Below are positions 9,133-18,873 of a stretch of 64,000 nucleotides of DNA, piece after piece. The stretch covers positions 3,906,001-3,970,000 of the forward strand of contig CP019882.1 of the NCBI GenBank assembly GCA_002007745.1, given 5' to 3'. Both the position numbers and the translations under genes were made by a program. The DNA comes from Mycolicibacterium litorale (GTDB taxonomy: Bacteria; Actinomycetota; Actinomycetes; Mycobacteriales; Mycobacteriaceae). How positions within the stretch are numbered: the first letter of the stretch is position 1; every line of letters begins with the position of its first letter. Under the pieces are notes generated by a model that did no database searches, was not told the DNA's origin, and was given only the letters and a program-made list of their open reading frames with translations.

Positions 9133-9746
9133 GAAGCGCCGGCCCCTGACTCCGGGGTGTTCCCCTCCTCCGGGTCCACCGCTGAGGCGGGAGCCATGCC
9201 TGCGAGCTTGGCCCACCGGGGGTCGATCAGATCGTGGTGGTGCCCGGCTTCGGCGGTGGCCAGGGGGACGCCGCACTCCGAGCACAGGCCGGGGCAGTCG
9301 GCCGAGCACAGTGGCGCGAAGGGCAGCGTCAGGCCCACGGCGTCGACGATGGCCTGTTCGAGATCGACGGTCTGGTCCACGACGTGGCCGACTTCGTCTT
9401 CCTCGGTGGTGGATTCGGTGGCGCTGTCCGGGTAGGCGAACAGTTCGGTCAAGGTGATCTCGACGTCGCCGGAAACCGGGGTGAGGCAGCGCGAACACTC
9501 GCCCCGGGTCGGAGCGTGCACGCTACCGGTGACCAGGACGCCTTCGGACACCGATTCCATTCTCAGGTCCAGGTCGAGGTCCGCGTCGCGCTCGATCGCC
9601 ACCAGGTCCAGACCGATCCGCGCGGGGCTGGGTACGGTCTGATGCAGCTCCATCATGGCCCCGGGCCGTCGACCCAACCGCGACACGTCGAACACGAGCG
9701 GCGACCGGGATTTGTGCCGTGCCTGTGCACCCTTGAGCGTCGCCAT
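9129..9746 (-). CDS. YceD-family (DUF177) protein
   Basis: A 205-residue protein of the YceD/DUF177 family, which in other bacteria is linked to 23S rRNA maturation and is usually next to rpmF. It has the family's two Cys pairs: CSRC near the centre and CSADCPGLCSECG near the C-terminus, probably a zinc site. The start ATG at 9746 gives the usual MATxxG N-terminus. No rpmF follows here; the next gene is rnc, with a 4-bp overlap, so an RNA-processing role is consistent. Confidence 0.88.
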   Translation of the reverse strand: MATLKGAQARHKSRSPLVFDVSRLGRRPGAMMELHQTVPSPARIGLDLVAIERDADLDLDLRMESVSEGVLVTGSVHAPTRGECSRCLTPVSGDVEITLTELFAYPDSATESTTEEDEVGHVVDQTVDLEQAIVDAVGLTLPFAPLCSADCPGLCSECGVPLATAEAGHHHDLIDPRWAKLAGMAPASAVDPEEGNTPESGAGAS

Positions 9747-9805
9747 ATCCCCGATCTTAGGACTCGTCCCGGCTCGATTGCGCCGGTAGGGGCGGGCGGC
9801 CGGGT

Positions 9806-10543
9806 TCAGCGCTGCACGTAGTCGTGGGTGCCCGCGGCGGTGCGAAGCTGGTGACGGCCCCGGCTCACCGACCGCAATGTGCCGTTCAGGTAGTCCTCGA
9901 ACTGGGCCAGCTTGTTGTCGACGTAGATGTCGCATTCACCACGCAACCGGTCGGCTTCGGCATGCGCGGTGTCGATGAGCCGGGTGGCTTCGGCGTTGGC
10001 GGCCTGGACGACCTCGGTCTGCGAGACCAGCCGCTGCTGCTCCTTGATGCCTTCTTGGACGGCCTTTTCGTAGGAGATGTTGCCGTTCTCCACGAGCCGG
10101 TCGGCTTCGGCCTTGGCTCGGCTGGTCGCGGCCTCGTACTCCCGCTTCGCCGTTGCCGCGAGCCGCACGGATTCTTCGCGGGCCTCGTGCACCATCCGCT
10201 CGCTGTGCTGGCGGGCTTCGGCGACCATGCGGTCGGCCTGGGACTTGGCGTCGGCGAGCAACCTGTCGGCCTCCGCACGGGAATGGCTGACCAGCGAGTC
10301 TGCCTCGACCGTGGCGGTGGACACCATGGAGTCGGAGTGCTCTTTGGCCTCGCGCAGCAGGTTGTCGCGGGCGTCCAGCACATCCTGGGCGTCATCGAGC
10401 TCACCGGGGATGGCGTCCTTGATGTCGTCGATCAGTTCCAGCACGTCACCGCGGGGAACCACACACCCGGCCGTCATCGGCACGCCGCGTGCCTCTTCGA
10501 CGATCGCGCTTAACTCGTCGAGCGCTTCAAAGACTCGGTACAC
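9806..10543 (-). CDS. sepIVA: Septum-site DivIVA-domain protein SepIVA
   Basis: A 245-residue coiled-coil protein. The N-terminal region (to about residue 60) resembles the DivIVA membrane-binding domain. From about 60 to 200 it is an uninterrupted coiled coil with repeated AEADRL and A-x-x-x-AD motifs. Its length and neighbours match Rv2927c, whose M. smegmatis homologue SepIVA is needed for septation and influences polar growth (established for the family). It is cytoplasmic, at the inner membrane. Confidence 0.9.
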   Translation of the reverse strand: MYRVFEALDELSAIVEEARGVPMTAGCVVPRGDVLELIDDIKDAIPGELDDAQDVLDARDNLLREAKEHSDSMVSTATVEADSLVSHSRAEADRLLADAKSQADRMVAEARQHSERMVHEAREESVRLAATAKREYEAATSRAKAEADRLVENGNISYEKAVQEGIKEQQRLVSQTEVVQAANAEATRLIDTAHAEADRLRGECDIYVDNKLAQFEDYLNGTLRSVSRGRHQLRTAAGTHDYVQR

Positions 10544-10721
10544 GGCGCCACCCTCCGTAGTTGGTAGTGACCAGTGTGCCTGGTGTTACGCCTGTGACAG
10601 CGGTGGACGATCGGTGTGTCGGAAAGAACTTCCGACGACGGCACCGGTCAGCGGCCACTACACCGCGATTATGGACGGGCCGGCCGCCGGCCGGAAGCGC
10701 GATCGTCGAAACGGTGGCCCG

Positions 10722-11288
10722 CTATTTGACGGCCGCCGAGATCGCGTCGCGGGCGCGGTCGAGCATCGAGGCGAACGGCCCCACGGCGAAGTTCAGCGTG
10801 GCCGACTCGACCCCGGCGTGCGGGCGGGTCGGTGCGATCGCCTCGGCAGCGCGGACGGCGCCGGCCATCCGCTCCAAGTCCTCGCCGCTGAGCTCGGCCT
10901 GCAGTTTGTCGAACTCCTCGGTTTCCTCGCGTTCGGCGTGTGCCACCACCGCGTCGCGGAACTGGGCGAGCGCGTCGAGGAACTCCGGGGAGTCGACGTC
11001 CATCTTCTCCAAGGCCGAGAGTTGCTCCTTCGCCTCGTGCTCTTCCTTGAGGCGGGCGTCGACGATGTCGTCACCGTTGGCCATCTCGCGCCGGGCACGG
11101 GGGTGGACCACCATCTCCTCGGCAGTCTCGTGGACGGCCAGCAGCTGGCGCAGTTCGACGAAGGCCGTCTCGCGAGCCCTGCCGTCCGAGGCGTGCAACA
11201 CCTCGTCGAACATGTCCTTGATCAGATTGTGTTGGTGCTTGAGAAAGTCGACGACGTCGGTCGTGGACTGCACGAAAGTTTCGACCAC
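10722..11288 (-). CDS. Hemerythrin HHE-domain protein
   Basis: A 188-residue helical-bundle protein with the histidine pattern of a di-iron site: HQHNLIKDMF near residue 18, HETAEE, HP, EEHEAKEQ, and HAEREE. The GTG at 11288 is preceded by GGAGGC at a good distance, so it was preferred over the longer frame. M. smegmatis has a hemerythrin at the same position beside sepIVA and coaD, where it has been linked to peroxide response (recalled). An oxygen- or peroxide-sensing role is inferred. Confidence 0.88.
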   Translation of the reverse strand: MVETFVQSTTDVVDFLKHQHNLIKDMFDEVLHASDGRARETAFVELRQLLAVHETAEEMVVHPRARREMANGDDIVDARLKEEHEAKEQLSALEKMDVDSPEFLDALAQFRDAVVAHAEREETEEFDKLQAELSGEDLERMAGAVRAAEAIAPTRPHAGVESATLNFAVGPFASMLDRARDAISAAVK

Positions 11289-11377
11289 AGCAATGCCTCC
11301 GCTGCTCGGTGAATCAGGCTGGTCGGCGCTGGGCTGGGCGCCAACCACCCGGTACCCCGGCTATGGGGCATCAAACA

Positions 11378-11863
11378 TCAGCTGCCGCGCTGGGCCAGCT
11401 TGGCCTGCAGCCGCCGATTCACCGATTCCGGCAGCAACGCGGAGACGTCACCGCCCAAGGTGGCCACCTCTTTGGCCAACGAGGACGACACGAACGAATA
11501 CTGCGGCGTGGTCGCCACGAAGAAGGTGTCCACGCCGGCGATGTGCTTGTTCATCTGCGCCATTTGCAGCTCGTACTCGAAATCGGTGCCGGTGCGCAGA
11601 CCTTTGACGATGGCGGTGAACCCGCGCTCCTTGACGAAGTCGACGACCAGACCCTGCCCGGACTCGGCCCGCAGGTTCGGCAGGTGGGCGGTGGCCTCAC
11701 CGATCATCGCGATCCGCTCGTCGACATCGAACATCCCGGACTTCTTCGGGTTGATCAGCACCGCGACGATCACCTCGTCGAACTGGGCGGCCGCGCGCTC
11801 GAAGATGTCGATGTGCCCCAAGGTCACCGGATCGAACGATCCCGGGCATACGGCGCCACTCAT
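11378..11863 (-). CDS. coaD: Phosphopantetheine adenylyltransferase (CoaD)
   Basis: A 161-residue enzyme that makes dephospho-CoA, the fourth step of CoA synthesis. The nucleotidyltransferase motif is PGSFDPVTLGH (TxGH), and a C-terminal SSSLAKEV segment matches the ISSTxxR-like region. The start is at the ATG at 11863, giving the same length as the M. tuberculosis enzyme. It lies 11 bp downstream of rsmD, the common rsmD-coaD order. Confidence 0.95.
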   Translation of the reverse strand: MSGAVCPGSFDPVTLGHIDIFERAAAQFDEVIVAVLINPKKSGMFDVDERIAMIGEATAHLPNLRAESGQGLVVDFVKERGFTAIVKGLRTGTDFEYELQMAQMNKHIAGVDTFFVATTPQYSFVSSSLAKEVATLGGDVSALLPESVNRRLQAKLAQRGS

Positions 11864-11874
11864 GTCGCAAGACG

Positions 11875-12426
11875 CTAGCACTCCGCGATGTCGATCCTGG
11901 TGTCCCCATAACGCCGCGACGGCCACTCGGTCCAGCCCGGCGGCCAGGTCAGAGCCGCCGAGGAGGCCGGCCGCTCCACCACCACCACACTGCCCGGGCC
12001 GATCCAGCCATTGCGGGCCAGACTGCCCAGCACGCCCTCGATCTCGGCGACGGTCACCTCGTACGGCGGGTCGGCCAACACCAGGTCCATCGGTCGCTGC
12101 GCCGGCGACGCCAGCACCGCCGCGACCGCCCCGCGGCGCACGGTCGCACCGGGCAGACCGAGGGACTCGACATTGCGGCTGATCACTGCCGCTGCGCGCG
12201 AATCACTTTCGACGAACAGCGCCGAGACTGCGCCGCGCGACAGCGCTTCCAACCCCAGCGCACCCGAACCGGCGTACAGGTCGAGCACCCGCAGACCGTC
12301 GAAATCGCGGCGCGCGGCCAGCACGTTGAACAGCGCCTCGCGAACCCGGTCGGTGGTCGGCCGCGTCCCCCGCGGCGGCACATCGAGGCGCCGGCCGCCG
12401 GCTGCGCCCGCGACGATGCGCGTCAG
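11875..12426 (-). CDS. rsmD: 16S rRNA (guanine-966-N2)-methyltransferase RsmD
   Basis: A 183-residue SAM-dependent methyltransferase. The SAM loop DLYAGSGALGLEAL and catalytic motif ADPPYE (an NPPY variant) are present. The N-terminus TRIVAGAAGGRRL matches the family. The only start codon that fits is a CTG at 12426, which overlaps the stop of pyc as CTGA; no ATG, GTG or TTG lies close in frame, and further upstream the frame runs into the pyc-end repeats. Either a rare CTG start is used or a base is wrong here. Confidence 0.88.
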   Translation of the reverse strand: MTRIVAGAAGGRRLDVPPRGTRPTTDRVREALFNVLAARRDFDGLRVLDLYAGSGALGLEALSRGAVSALFVESDSRAAAVISRNVESLGLPGATVRRGAVAAVLASPAQRPMDLVLADPPYEVTVAEIEGVLGSLARNGWIGPGSVVVVERPASSAALTWPPGWTEWPSRRYGDTRIDIAEC

Positions 12427-15400
12427 GTCGTACCCCCACTCCCACCCGCGGGGCCTGATCCCCCAGTCGCTTCGCTCCCACCCGCCGGGCCTGATCCCCC
12501 AGTCGCTTCGCTCCTGCCCGCCGGGCCGCCGATCACCACCAGCAGATCGCCGCCTTCCACCTGGGCGGTGCTGCCGACGGCAACCCGGTTGACAGTCCCG
12601 GCTTTGGGTGCGGTGATGGCGGCTTCCATCTTCATCGCCTCGATGGTGGCGATGGTCTGGCCGGCGCTGACCTCGTCGCCGACGGCGACTCCGACGGTGA
12701 CCACCCCGGCGAACGGAGCGGCGACGTGATCGGGGTTGGCCCGGTCGGCCTTCTCCGCGGTCGGCACGGTGTCGGCGATGCTGCTGTCGCGCACCAAGAC
12801 CGGGCGCAGCTGTCCGTTGATGATGCACATCACGGTGCGCATCCCGCGTTCGTCGGGATCGGAGATGGCTTCCAGCCCCACGATGAGCTCGACGCCGCGT
12901 TCGATCTGGATCCGATGCTCGTCGCCGTGCCGCAGCCCGCTGAAGAACTGGTTGGCCGACAGTCCCGAGGTATCGCCGTACTCCTCGCGGTGAGCCTCGA
13001 ATTCCCGTGTCGGCCCGGGGAACAACAGCCGATTCAGCGCGGCCTGGCGGGCCGGGCCCGGCTCGGCGAGCACCTTCTCGTCCTCGACCGACAGCGGTTG
13101 TTCCGGCTTCGCGGGCCCCCGGCCTTGTAATGCCTTGGTGCGCAACGGCTCCGGCCAACCACCGGGCGGGTCACCGAGTTCCCCGCGCAGAAAGCCGATC
13201 ACCGAATCCGGGATGTCGTGGCGCGCCGGATCTTCGGCGAACTCCTCGGCGGTGATCCCCGCGCCGACCAGGGCCAGCGCCAGGTCCCCGACCACCTTGC
13301 TCGACGGGGTGACCTTGACCAGCCTGCCCAGGATGCGGTCGGCGCCGGCATAGGCGTTCTCGATGTCTTCGAAGCGGTCCCCCAGCCCCAGCGCGATGGC
13401 CTGAGTGCGCAGATTGGAGAGCTGGCCGCCGGGGATTTCGTGGGTGTACACCCGCCCGGTCGGCGCCGGCAGCCCAGCCTCGAACGGCGCGTACACCCGG
13501 CGCAGCACCTCCCAGTACGGCTCCAGATCGCAGACCGCGGCCAGGCTCAGACCGGTGTCGAACGGGGTGTGCGCCGCCGCGGCGATGATCGCCGACAGCG
13601 GCGGCTGGCTGGTGGTGCCGGACAGCGGCGCCGCCGCTCCGTCGACCGCACTGGCCCCCGCCTGCCAGGCCGCGGTGTAGGTGGCCAGCTGGCCGCCAGG
13701 CGTGTCGTGGGTGTGCACGTGCACGGGCAGGTCGAAGCGGCTGCGTAGTGCCGACACCAGGGCGGCCGCCGCGGGCGGGCGCAGCAGGCCGGCCATGTCC
13801 TTGATGGCCAGCACATGGGCGCCGGCCTCGACGATCTGCTCGGCCAGGCGCAGCCAGTAGTCCAGCGTGTAAAGCGTCTCGCCGGGATCGGACAGATCAC
13901 CGGTGTAGGACATCGCGACCTCGGCGACCGCCGACCCGGTTGCACGCACCGCGTCGATCGCCGGTCGCATCGAGTCGACGTTGTTGAGGGCATCGAAGAT
14001 CCGGAAGATATCGACTCCAGTGCCCGCCGCTTCCGCTACGAACGCGTGCGTCACCATCTCCGGGTACGGCGTGTAACCCACGGTGTTGCGGCCGCGCAGC
14101 AGCATCTGCAGGCAGATGTTGGGGATGGCCTCACGCAGCGAGGCCAGCCGCTCCCACGGGTCTTCCTTCAAAAAGCGAAGCGCCACATCGTATGTCGCAC
14201 CGCCCCAACACTCGATCGAGAGCAACTCCGGCATCAGGCGGGCGATGTAAGGGGCGACCTTCAGCAGCCCCGAGGACCGCACCCGAGTCGCCAGCAACGA
14301 CTGATGAGCGTCACGGAAGGTGGTGTCGGTCACCCCGACCGCCGGAGAATCCTTGAGCCACTGGGCAAACCCCTCAGGCCCCAACTCGACGAGGCGCTGC
14401 TTGCTGCCCGGCGGCGGGGTGGTCGTGATGTCGATGTCGGGCAGCTTGTCCTGCGGGTAGTAGCGGGGCCGGTCCCGGTACGGAGAATTGACCGTCACCT
14501 CGGCCAAGAATTTCAGCATCTTGGTGCCGCGGTCGGCCGAGGTGCGCGCGGTCAGCAGTTCCGGACGCTCGTCGATGAACGAGGTCGTGACTCGCCCCGC
14601 CTGAAAGTCCGGATCGTCGAGAACCGCCTGGAGGAACGGGATGTTCGTCGACACCCCCGGATGCGGAATTCCGCCACCGCGCGTCGGGCGCGAGCCACCG
14701 CAGTCGGGAAATCCCGACCCCGGCAGGTGAGCTTGACCAGCATCGAGTCGAAGTGAGCGCTGATCTCCGCGCCCAGATGGGTGCCGCCGTCCAGGCGGAT
14801 CCCCGCCCCGCCCGGCGACCGGTAGGTGGTGATGCGGCCGGTGTCGGGCCGGAAACCGTTGGCCGGGTCCTCGGTGGTGATCCGGCACTGCAGTGCCGCG
14901 CCGTGCGGAGAGATCGCCTCCTGGCTCAATCCCAGGTCGGCCAACGTCTGCCCCGCGGCGATCCGCAGCTGCGCCGAGACCAGGTCGACATCGGTGATCT
15001 CCTCGGTCACCGTGTGCTCCACCTGGATCCGGGGATTCATCTCGATGAAGACGTGCCGGCCGCGCTCATCGAGCAGAAACTCCACTGTGCCCGCACAGCG
15101 GTAACCGATGTGGCGGGCGAAGGCGACCGCATCGGCGCAAATCTGGTCCCGCAGAGCTGGTTCGAGGTTCGGCGCCGGGGCGAGCTCGATGACCTTCTGG
15201 TGGCGGCGCTGCACGCTGCAGTCCCGCTCGTACAGGTGGATGACGTTGCCGTGGTTGTCGGCGAGAATCTGGACCTCGATGTGGCGTGGGTTCACCACGG
15301 CCTGCTCGAGGAACACCGTCGGATCGCCGAAGGCGGATTCGGCTTCGCGACTGGCGGCTTCGATCGCCTCCGGCAGTCCCGCAGGATCGGTCACCCGTCG

Positions 15401-15904
15401 CATCCCGCGCCCGCCGCCACCGGCCACCGCCTTGACGAACAACGGGAATTCCATCCCCTGCGCGGCCTCGACCAGCTCGGCCACCACCGACGACGGCGCC
15501 GAGGACGCCAACACCGGCAGCCCGGCTTCCCGGGCCGCCGCGATCGCGCGCGCCTTGTTACCGGTCAGCTCCAAAATGTCGGCTCCGGGGCCGACGAAGG
15601 TGATACCCGAGGCGGCGCAGGCCGCAGCGAGTTCGGGATTCTCGGAGAGGAATCCATAGCCGGGATAGATCGCATCGGCCCCGCAGGCCAGTGCGGTGTC
15701 GACGATTTCGTCGACCGAGAGGTACGCGCGGACCGGATGGCCGACCTCACCGATCTGATAGGACTCGTCAGCCTTCAACCGGTGCAACGAATTGCGGTCC
15801 TCGTAAGGAAAGACTGCGACCGTACCGATGCCCATCTCGTAGGCGGCGCGAAACGCCCGGATCGCAATCTCACCACGATTGGCGACAAGCACTTTGGAGA
15901 TCAC
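12423..15904 (-). pseudogene. pyc: Pyruvate carboxylase, split by a single-base frameshift
   Basis: A multidomain biotin enzyme that makes oxaloacetate from pyruvate. Order: biotin carboxylase (from the start at 15904), carboxyltransferase, and a biotin carrier domain with the attachment motif EAMKMEAA near the C-terminus. The biotin carboxylase part runs in one frame to FRIRG, then the protein continues as VSTNIPFLQ in another frame. Restoring one G in the run of five (plus-strand C at 14654-14658) joins them into about 1160 residues. That is some 33 more than the M. tuberculosis enzyme; the excess is a Gly/Ser/Pro/Ala tail from a 36-bp repeat. Probably an intact gene with a sequence error. 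Confidence 0.9.
12445..12527. repeat. 36-bp tandem repeat (2.3 copies) at the 3' end of pyc
   Basis: Two full 36-bp copies (12445-12480 and 12481-12516) and a partial third (12517-12527). Plus-strand units start CCCGCCGGGCCTGATCCC and end CGCTTCGCTCC plus two bases. Because 36 is a multiple of three, pyc stays open and gains a low-complexity tail, and the same DNA read in the rsmD frame gives ERSDWGIRPGG repeats. A closely related repeat lies in ung. Confidence 0.9.
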
Positions 15905-15939
15905 ACGCGGACCCTACCCCCCATGCCCGCACGGCACGG

Positions 15940-16578
15940 CTAGATGAGCGTTGACCAGTAGTTCCAGAATCGGACCAGGATCATCAGGACGACGGCGGTG
16001 AACCAGAGCGCCACGATCGACCACCGCCAGGTGTAGAGAATTCGGGCCACCGGGTTACCGGCCAGCGGTCGCAGCGCGATCGAGGCGGCCACCACCAGAA
16101 GCGGGATCGTCACCGACCACACCACCATGCAATACGGGCACAGGGCGCCGATCCGGTAGAGCGTCTGAAAGATCAGCCAGTGCACGAACACCGTGCCGAG
16201 GGCGGTGCCGATCGTCAGCCCGACCCAGTACCAGCGCGGCAGCCGGATCTTGGCGACCGCGAGCACTCCGGTGACCACTACCACCGAGAAGCCGGCGATG
16301 CCGATCAACGGGTTGGGAAAGCCGAACACCGAAGCCTGGTGGGTCAGCATCACCGATCCGCACGACAGCACCGGGTTGATGCTGCAGCTCGGCACGTAGG
16401 CCGGGTTCTTCAGCATCTCGATCTTCTCGATCGTCAGTGTCGCCGAAGCGATCAGCCCCACGACGCCGGCGATCAGCACCCACCAGGCGCTGGCGGGCCG
16501 GACCGTGACGCCGGCCACCGCGCCCGAAGGCTGAGCGGGCGGGGACGGTTCGACCGGCGCCGGGGTCGTCAGGCTCAT
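15940..16578 (-). CDS. Vitamin K epoxide reductase (VKOR) family membrane protein
   Basis: A 212-residue membrane protein with about five hydrophobic segments. It has the VKOR cysteine pairs: CSINPVLSC in a periplasmic loop and the active-site CPYC near residue 145. In mycobacteria VKOR reoxidises a DsbA-like protein and passes electrons to quinone, replacing DsbB. Its start (ATG at 16578) overlaps the stop of the DsbA-like gene by 4 bp, so partner proteins are made together. Confidence 0.92.
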   Translation of the reverse strand: MSLTTPAPVEPSPPAQPSGAVAGVTVRPASAWWVLIAGVVGLIASATLTIEKIEMLKNPAYVPSCSINPVLSCGSVMLTHQASVFGFPNPLIGIAGFSVVVVTGVLAVAKIRLPRWYWVGLTIGTALGTVFVHWLIFQTLYRIGALCPYCMVVWSVTIPLLVVAASIALRPLAGNPVARILYTWRWSIVALWFTAVVLMILVRFWNYWSTLI

Positions 16579-17354
16579 GGCGCTGCGGGGGCCGGGGCCG
16601 GCGGGGCCGGGCTGGCGGCCGTGTCCGGGGTGGGCACATTGCCGACGATGGCCTTGACCTTGGCGATCAGATCGTCCGGGGATGCCGGGCTGATGTCCTG
16701 GCCATTGAGGCGGATCGTCGGTGTCGCGGTGATCTTGGTCGCCGCGGCCAGCCCCTCGACCATGCTGCTGTACTTGCCGGAGTTGATGCACTGGGAGACC
16801 TTGTCGGTCGGCACGCCGGCCTGGCGGGCGGTCTCGATCAGTGCGTTGTTGTCCGGCGCGACGCCGGAGCCTTCCTCGGGCTGCTGGGCGAACAGCGCCG
16901 AATGGAACCGGACGAAGGCTTGCTTGTCCACATCGCCGACGCAGTAGGCCGCGTTCGCGGCGCGGGTCGAGTAGTTCTTGTTCGACGGCGAGTTCAGGAT
17001 GGCGACCGAGTAGTAATCGGCGGCCACCGCGCCGCTCTCCACGAGCTTGCCGATGGTGGAGCCGTATGCCTTCTCGAAGTCCCGGCAATGCGGGCACTGG
17101 AAGTCTTCGTAGACCGAGAGCACCGCCTTGGGCTCGTCGGTGCCGTCCTTCTTGATCAGCGCGGGCGAGGTGATGCGCACCGCCTGCGCGTCGCCGGCGG
17201 CGGTCTTCTTGTCGTGGCTCATGACGATGTAGAGCACCAGAGCGACGGCGAACACGACGACGATCGCGGTCAGCCCCAGCTGGATGGCCAGGTTGCGCTT
17301 ACGGTCCTGGGCTTTCAGGTCGTAGCGGGGGGCGCTTTTCTTGTTGGTGGCCAC
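16575..17354 (-). CDS. DsbA-like thioredoxin-fold protein, membrane-anchored
   Basis: A 259-residue oxidoreductase. One transmembrane helix (about 22-45) anchors it with the catalytic domain outside. The active site is C87-P-H-C90, and a cis-Pro loop (ATPTI) follows near residue 205. The C-terminal 25 residues are Pro/Ala-rich. It corresponds to M. tuberculosis Rv2969c and is coupled to its VKOR partner. It should introduce disulfides into exported proteins. Confidence 0.93.
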   Translation of the reverse strand: MATNKKSAPRYDLKAQDRKRNLAIQLGLTAIVVVFAVALVLYIVMSHDKKTAAGDAQAVRITSPALIKKDGTDEPKAVLSVYEDFQCPHCRDFEKAYGSTIGKLVESGAVAADYYSVAILNSPSNKNYSTRAANAAYCVGDVDKQAFVRFHSALFAQQPEEGSGVAPDNNALIETARQAGVPTDKVSQCINSGKYSSMVEGLAAATKITATPTIRLNGQDISPASPDDLIAKVKAIVGNVPTPDTAASPAPPAPAPAAP

Positions 17355-17427
17355 GGCTCGGCTGATCCTCGCTGTTCAGAACTCAGGGTTGGCGCCTCTA
17401 GAGTACCGGCGTGGTCCGCCGGCCTGG

Positions 17428-18564
17428 TCAACCGCGGGCAAGGTGGGCGCGCAGAGCCGAGATCATCTCCGCGTTGGCCCGGCTGACCTGGCCGCCAAGG
17501 GCGTTGAAATTGATGAACGCGTGGATCATCGACCCCATCCGCCGCGCGTCGACGGTGACCCCGGCCTCCCGCAGCTTCGCCGCATACAGTTCGCCCTCAT
17601 CACGCAGCGGGTCGAAGCCGGCGGTGATCACCAGTGCCGGTGACAGGCCGGACAGGTCGTCGGCCAGCAGCGGCGAGATCCGCGGGTCGGTGACCTCGAG
17701 GCCGGACCCGTCGACGTAGGCGTCGCGGAACCAGTCGATGTTGGACTTGGTCAGCAGGAAGCCGTCGGTGAACAGGGTCCGAGACCGAGTCTGGCCGCGC
17801 ATGTCGGTGACCGGGTAGATCAGCCATTGCAGCGTCGGCAGCGGGGCGCCGGCATCGCGGGCCAATCTGGTGACGACGGCGGCCAGGCACCCGCCGGCGC
17901 TGTCACCGCCGACGGCGACACGCGCAGGGTCGGCACCCAGCTCCGCGGCATGGGCCGCCGCCCACAGGTAGGCGGCATAGGCATCGTCGACGGCGGCCGG
18001 GGCTTTGTGTTCCGGCGCCAGCCGGTAGTCGACGGCGAGCACGTGCACGCCTGCGTCGCGGCAGATCAGCCGGCAGGCCGAGTCGTGGGTGTCCAGGTCG
18101 CCGAAGACGTAGCCGCCACCGTGATAGAAGACCAGCAATGGCGCGGGGTCGGCCGGCACCATTGCGGTCGGCCGGTAGTGGCGCGCCGCGATGGAGCCGG
18201 CCGGCCCCGGGATAGCGACCGGCTCGATGTGTGCGACGTGGACGTCGGCCTCGTCGAGGCTGCGGGTGGCTTCGCGGTTCTGCCGCCGGGTGGCGACCGC
18301 GTCGTTGGCGACCACCAGACTGCTCATGCCGACCGCCCGCTGAGCGGCCAGCATCATCTGGAGCGACGGGTCCAGCGTGTTGCCGTCGATGGCGACGGCG
18401 CGACCGCCCGACAGCAGCCGTTTGAGCCCGTTGGGCAGGTGCGGGATCACCTTGACCCCGGCGCGGTTGCCGGTGGCCAACGCCCGCTGTAGCCATCGGC
18501 TGCGTTGCGGCGCGGTGTCGGGCGGCACGTCAGCACGGGTTGTGCCGGATGGGCTTCCTGTCAT
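17428..18564 (-). CDS. lipN: Alpha/beta-hydrolase esterase/lipase LipN
   Basis: A 378-residue hormone-sensitive-lipase family esterase. The oxyanion motif HGGGYVFGDL is near residue 145 and the nucleophile motif GDSAGG near 220, with the catalytic Asp and His in the C-terminal part (GFDPLRDEG; SMIHAFINF). It matches LipN by position next to the DsbA/VKOR pair. Likely hydrolyses short-chain esters. Confidence 0.88.
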   Translation of the reverse strand: MTGSPSGTTRADVPPDTAPQRSRWLQRALATGNRAGVKVIPHLPNGLKRLLSGGRAVAIDGNTLDPSLQMMLAAQRAVGMSSLVVANDAVATRRQNREATRSLDEADVHVAHIEPVAIPGPAGSIAARHYRPTAMVPADPAPLLVFYHGGGYVFGDLDTHDSACRLICRDAGVHVLAVDYRLAPEHKAPAAVDDAYAAYLWAAAHAAELGADPARVAVGGDSAGGCLAAVVTRLARDAGAPLPTLQWLIYPVTDMRGQTRSRTLFTDGFLLTKSNIDWFRDAYVDGSGLEVTDPRISPLLADDLSGLSPALVITAGFDPLRDEGELYAAKLREAGVTVDARRMGSMIHAFINFNALGGQVSRANAEMISALRAHLARG

Positions 18565-18873
18565 CGCTGCTCCCCTCGGTTGGCTTCGGGTGTGCGGAGC
18601 ACGGGTGCGGCCCGCCGGCCCGATGCCGCCACGCCGATACCGCCGCAGCGTACGGCACCCGGCTCTGGGCAGCTCTCAGGTCCGACGGGCCCGCAGAATG
18701 CGTTGACAAGCACGACAATTTGCTCCGCTGCGGGAGCCATCTGGGCGACACCGCCGACGGGCCTGCTCAGACGACGTATCGGACTGGGTACTATCGTCTT
18801 CCCGAACGTCGGTGACCCCGAAGCCGAACATGCGGGTCTCGACCCGGACCCTTCAATCCCACAGGCAGGTGAC
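18565..18873. promoter_or_regulatory. Divergent intergenic region between lipN and the aldo/keto reductase
   Basis: About 310 bp without a convincing gene. A good mycobacterial -10 (TACTAT, 18789-18794) points toward the aldo/keto reductase, giving a leader of about 75 nt, but its -35 is weak. A consensus TTGACA at 18703-18708 has no -10 at a usable distance. Overlapping small reading frames here have no recognisable product. Confidence 0.4.

Noticed and set aside
12445..12527. Possible CRISPR array at the pyc end
   Set aside because: Direct tandem copies without spacers, in coding sequence, and no cas genes.
18703..18708. Consensus TTGACA as a promoter of the aldo/keto reductase
   Set aside because: No -10 at 16-19 bp.
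18505..18873. N-terminal extension of the aldo/keto reductase
   Set aside because: The 123 extra codons have no similarity to the family, and a promoter -10 lies within them.
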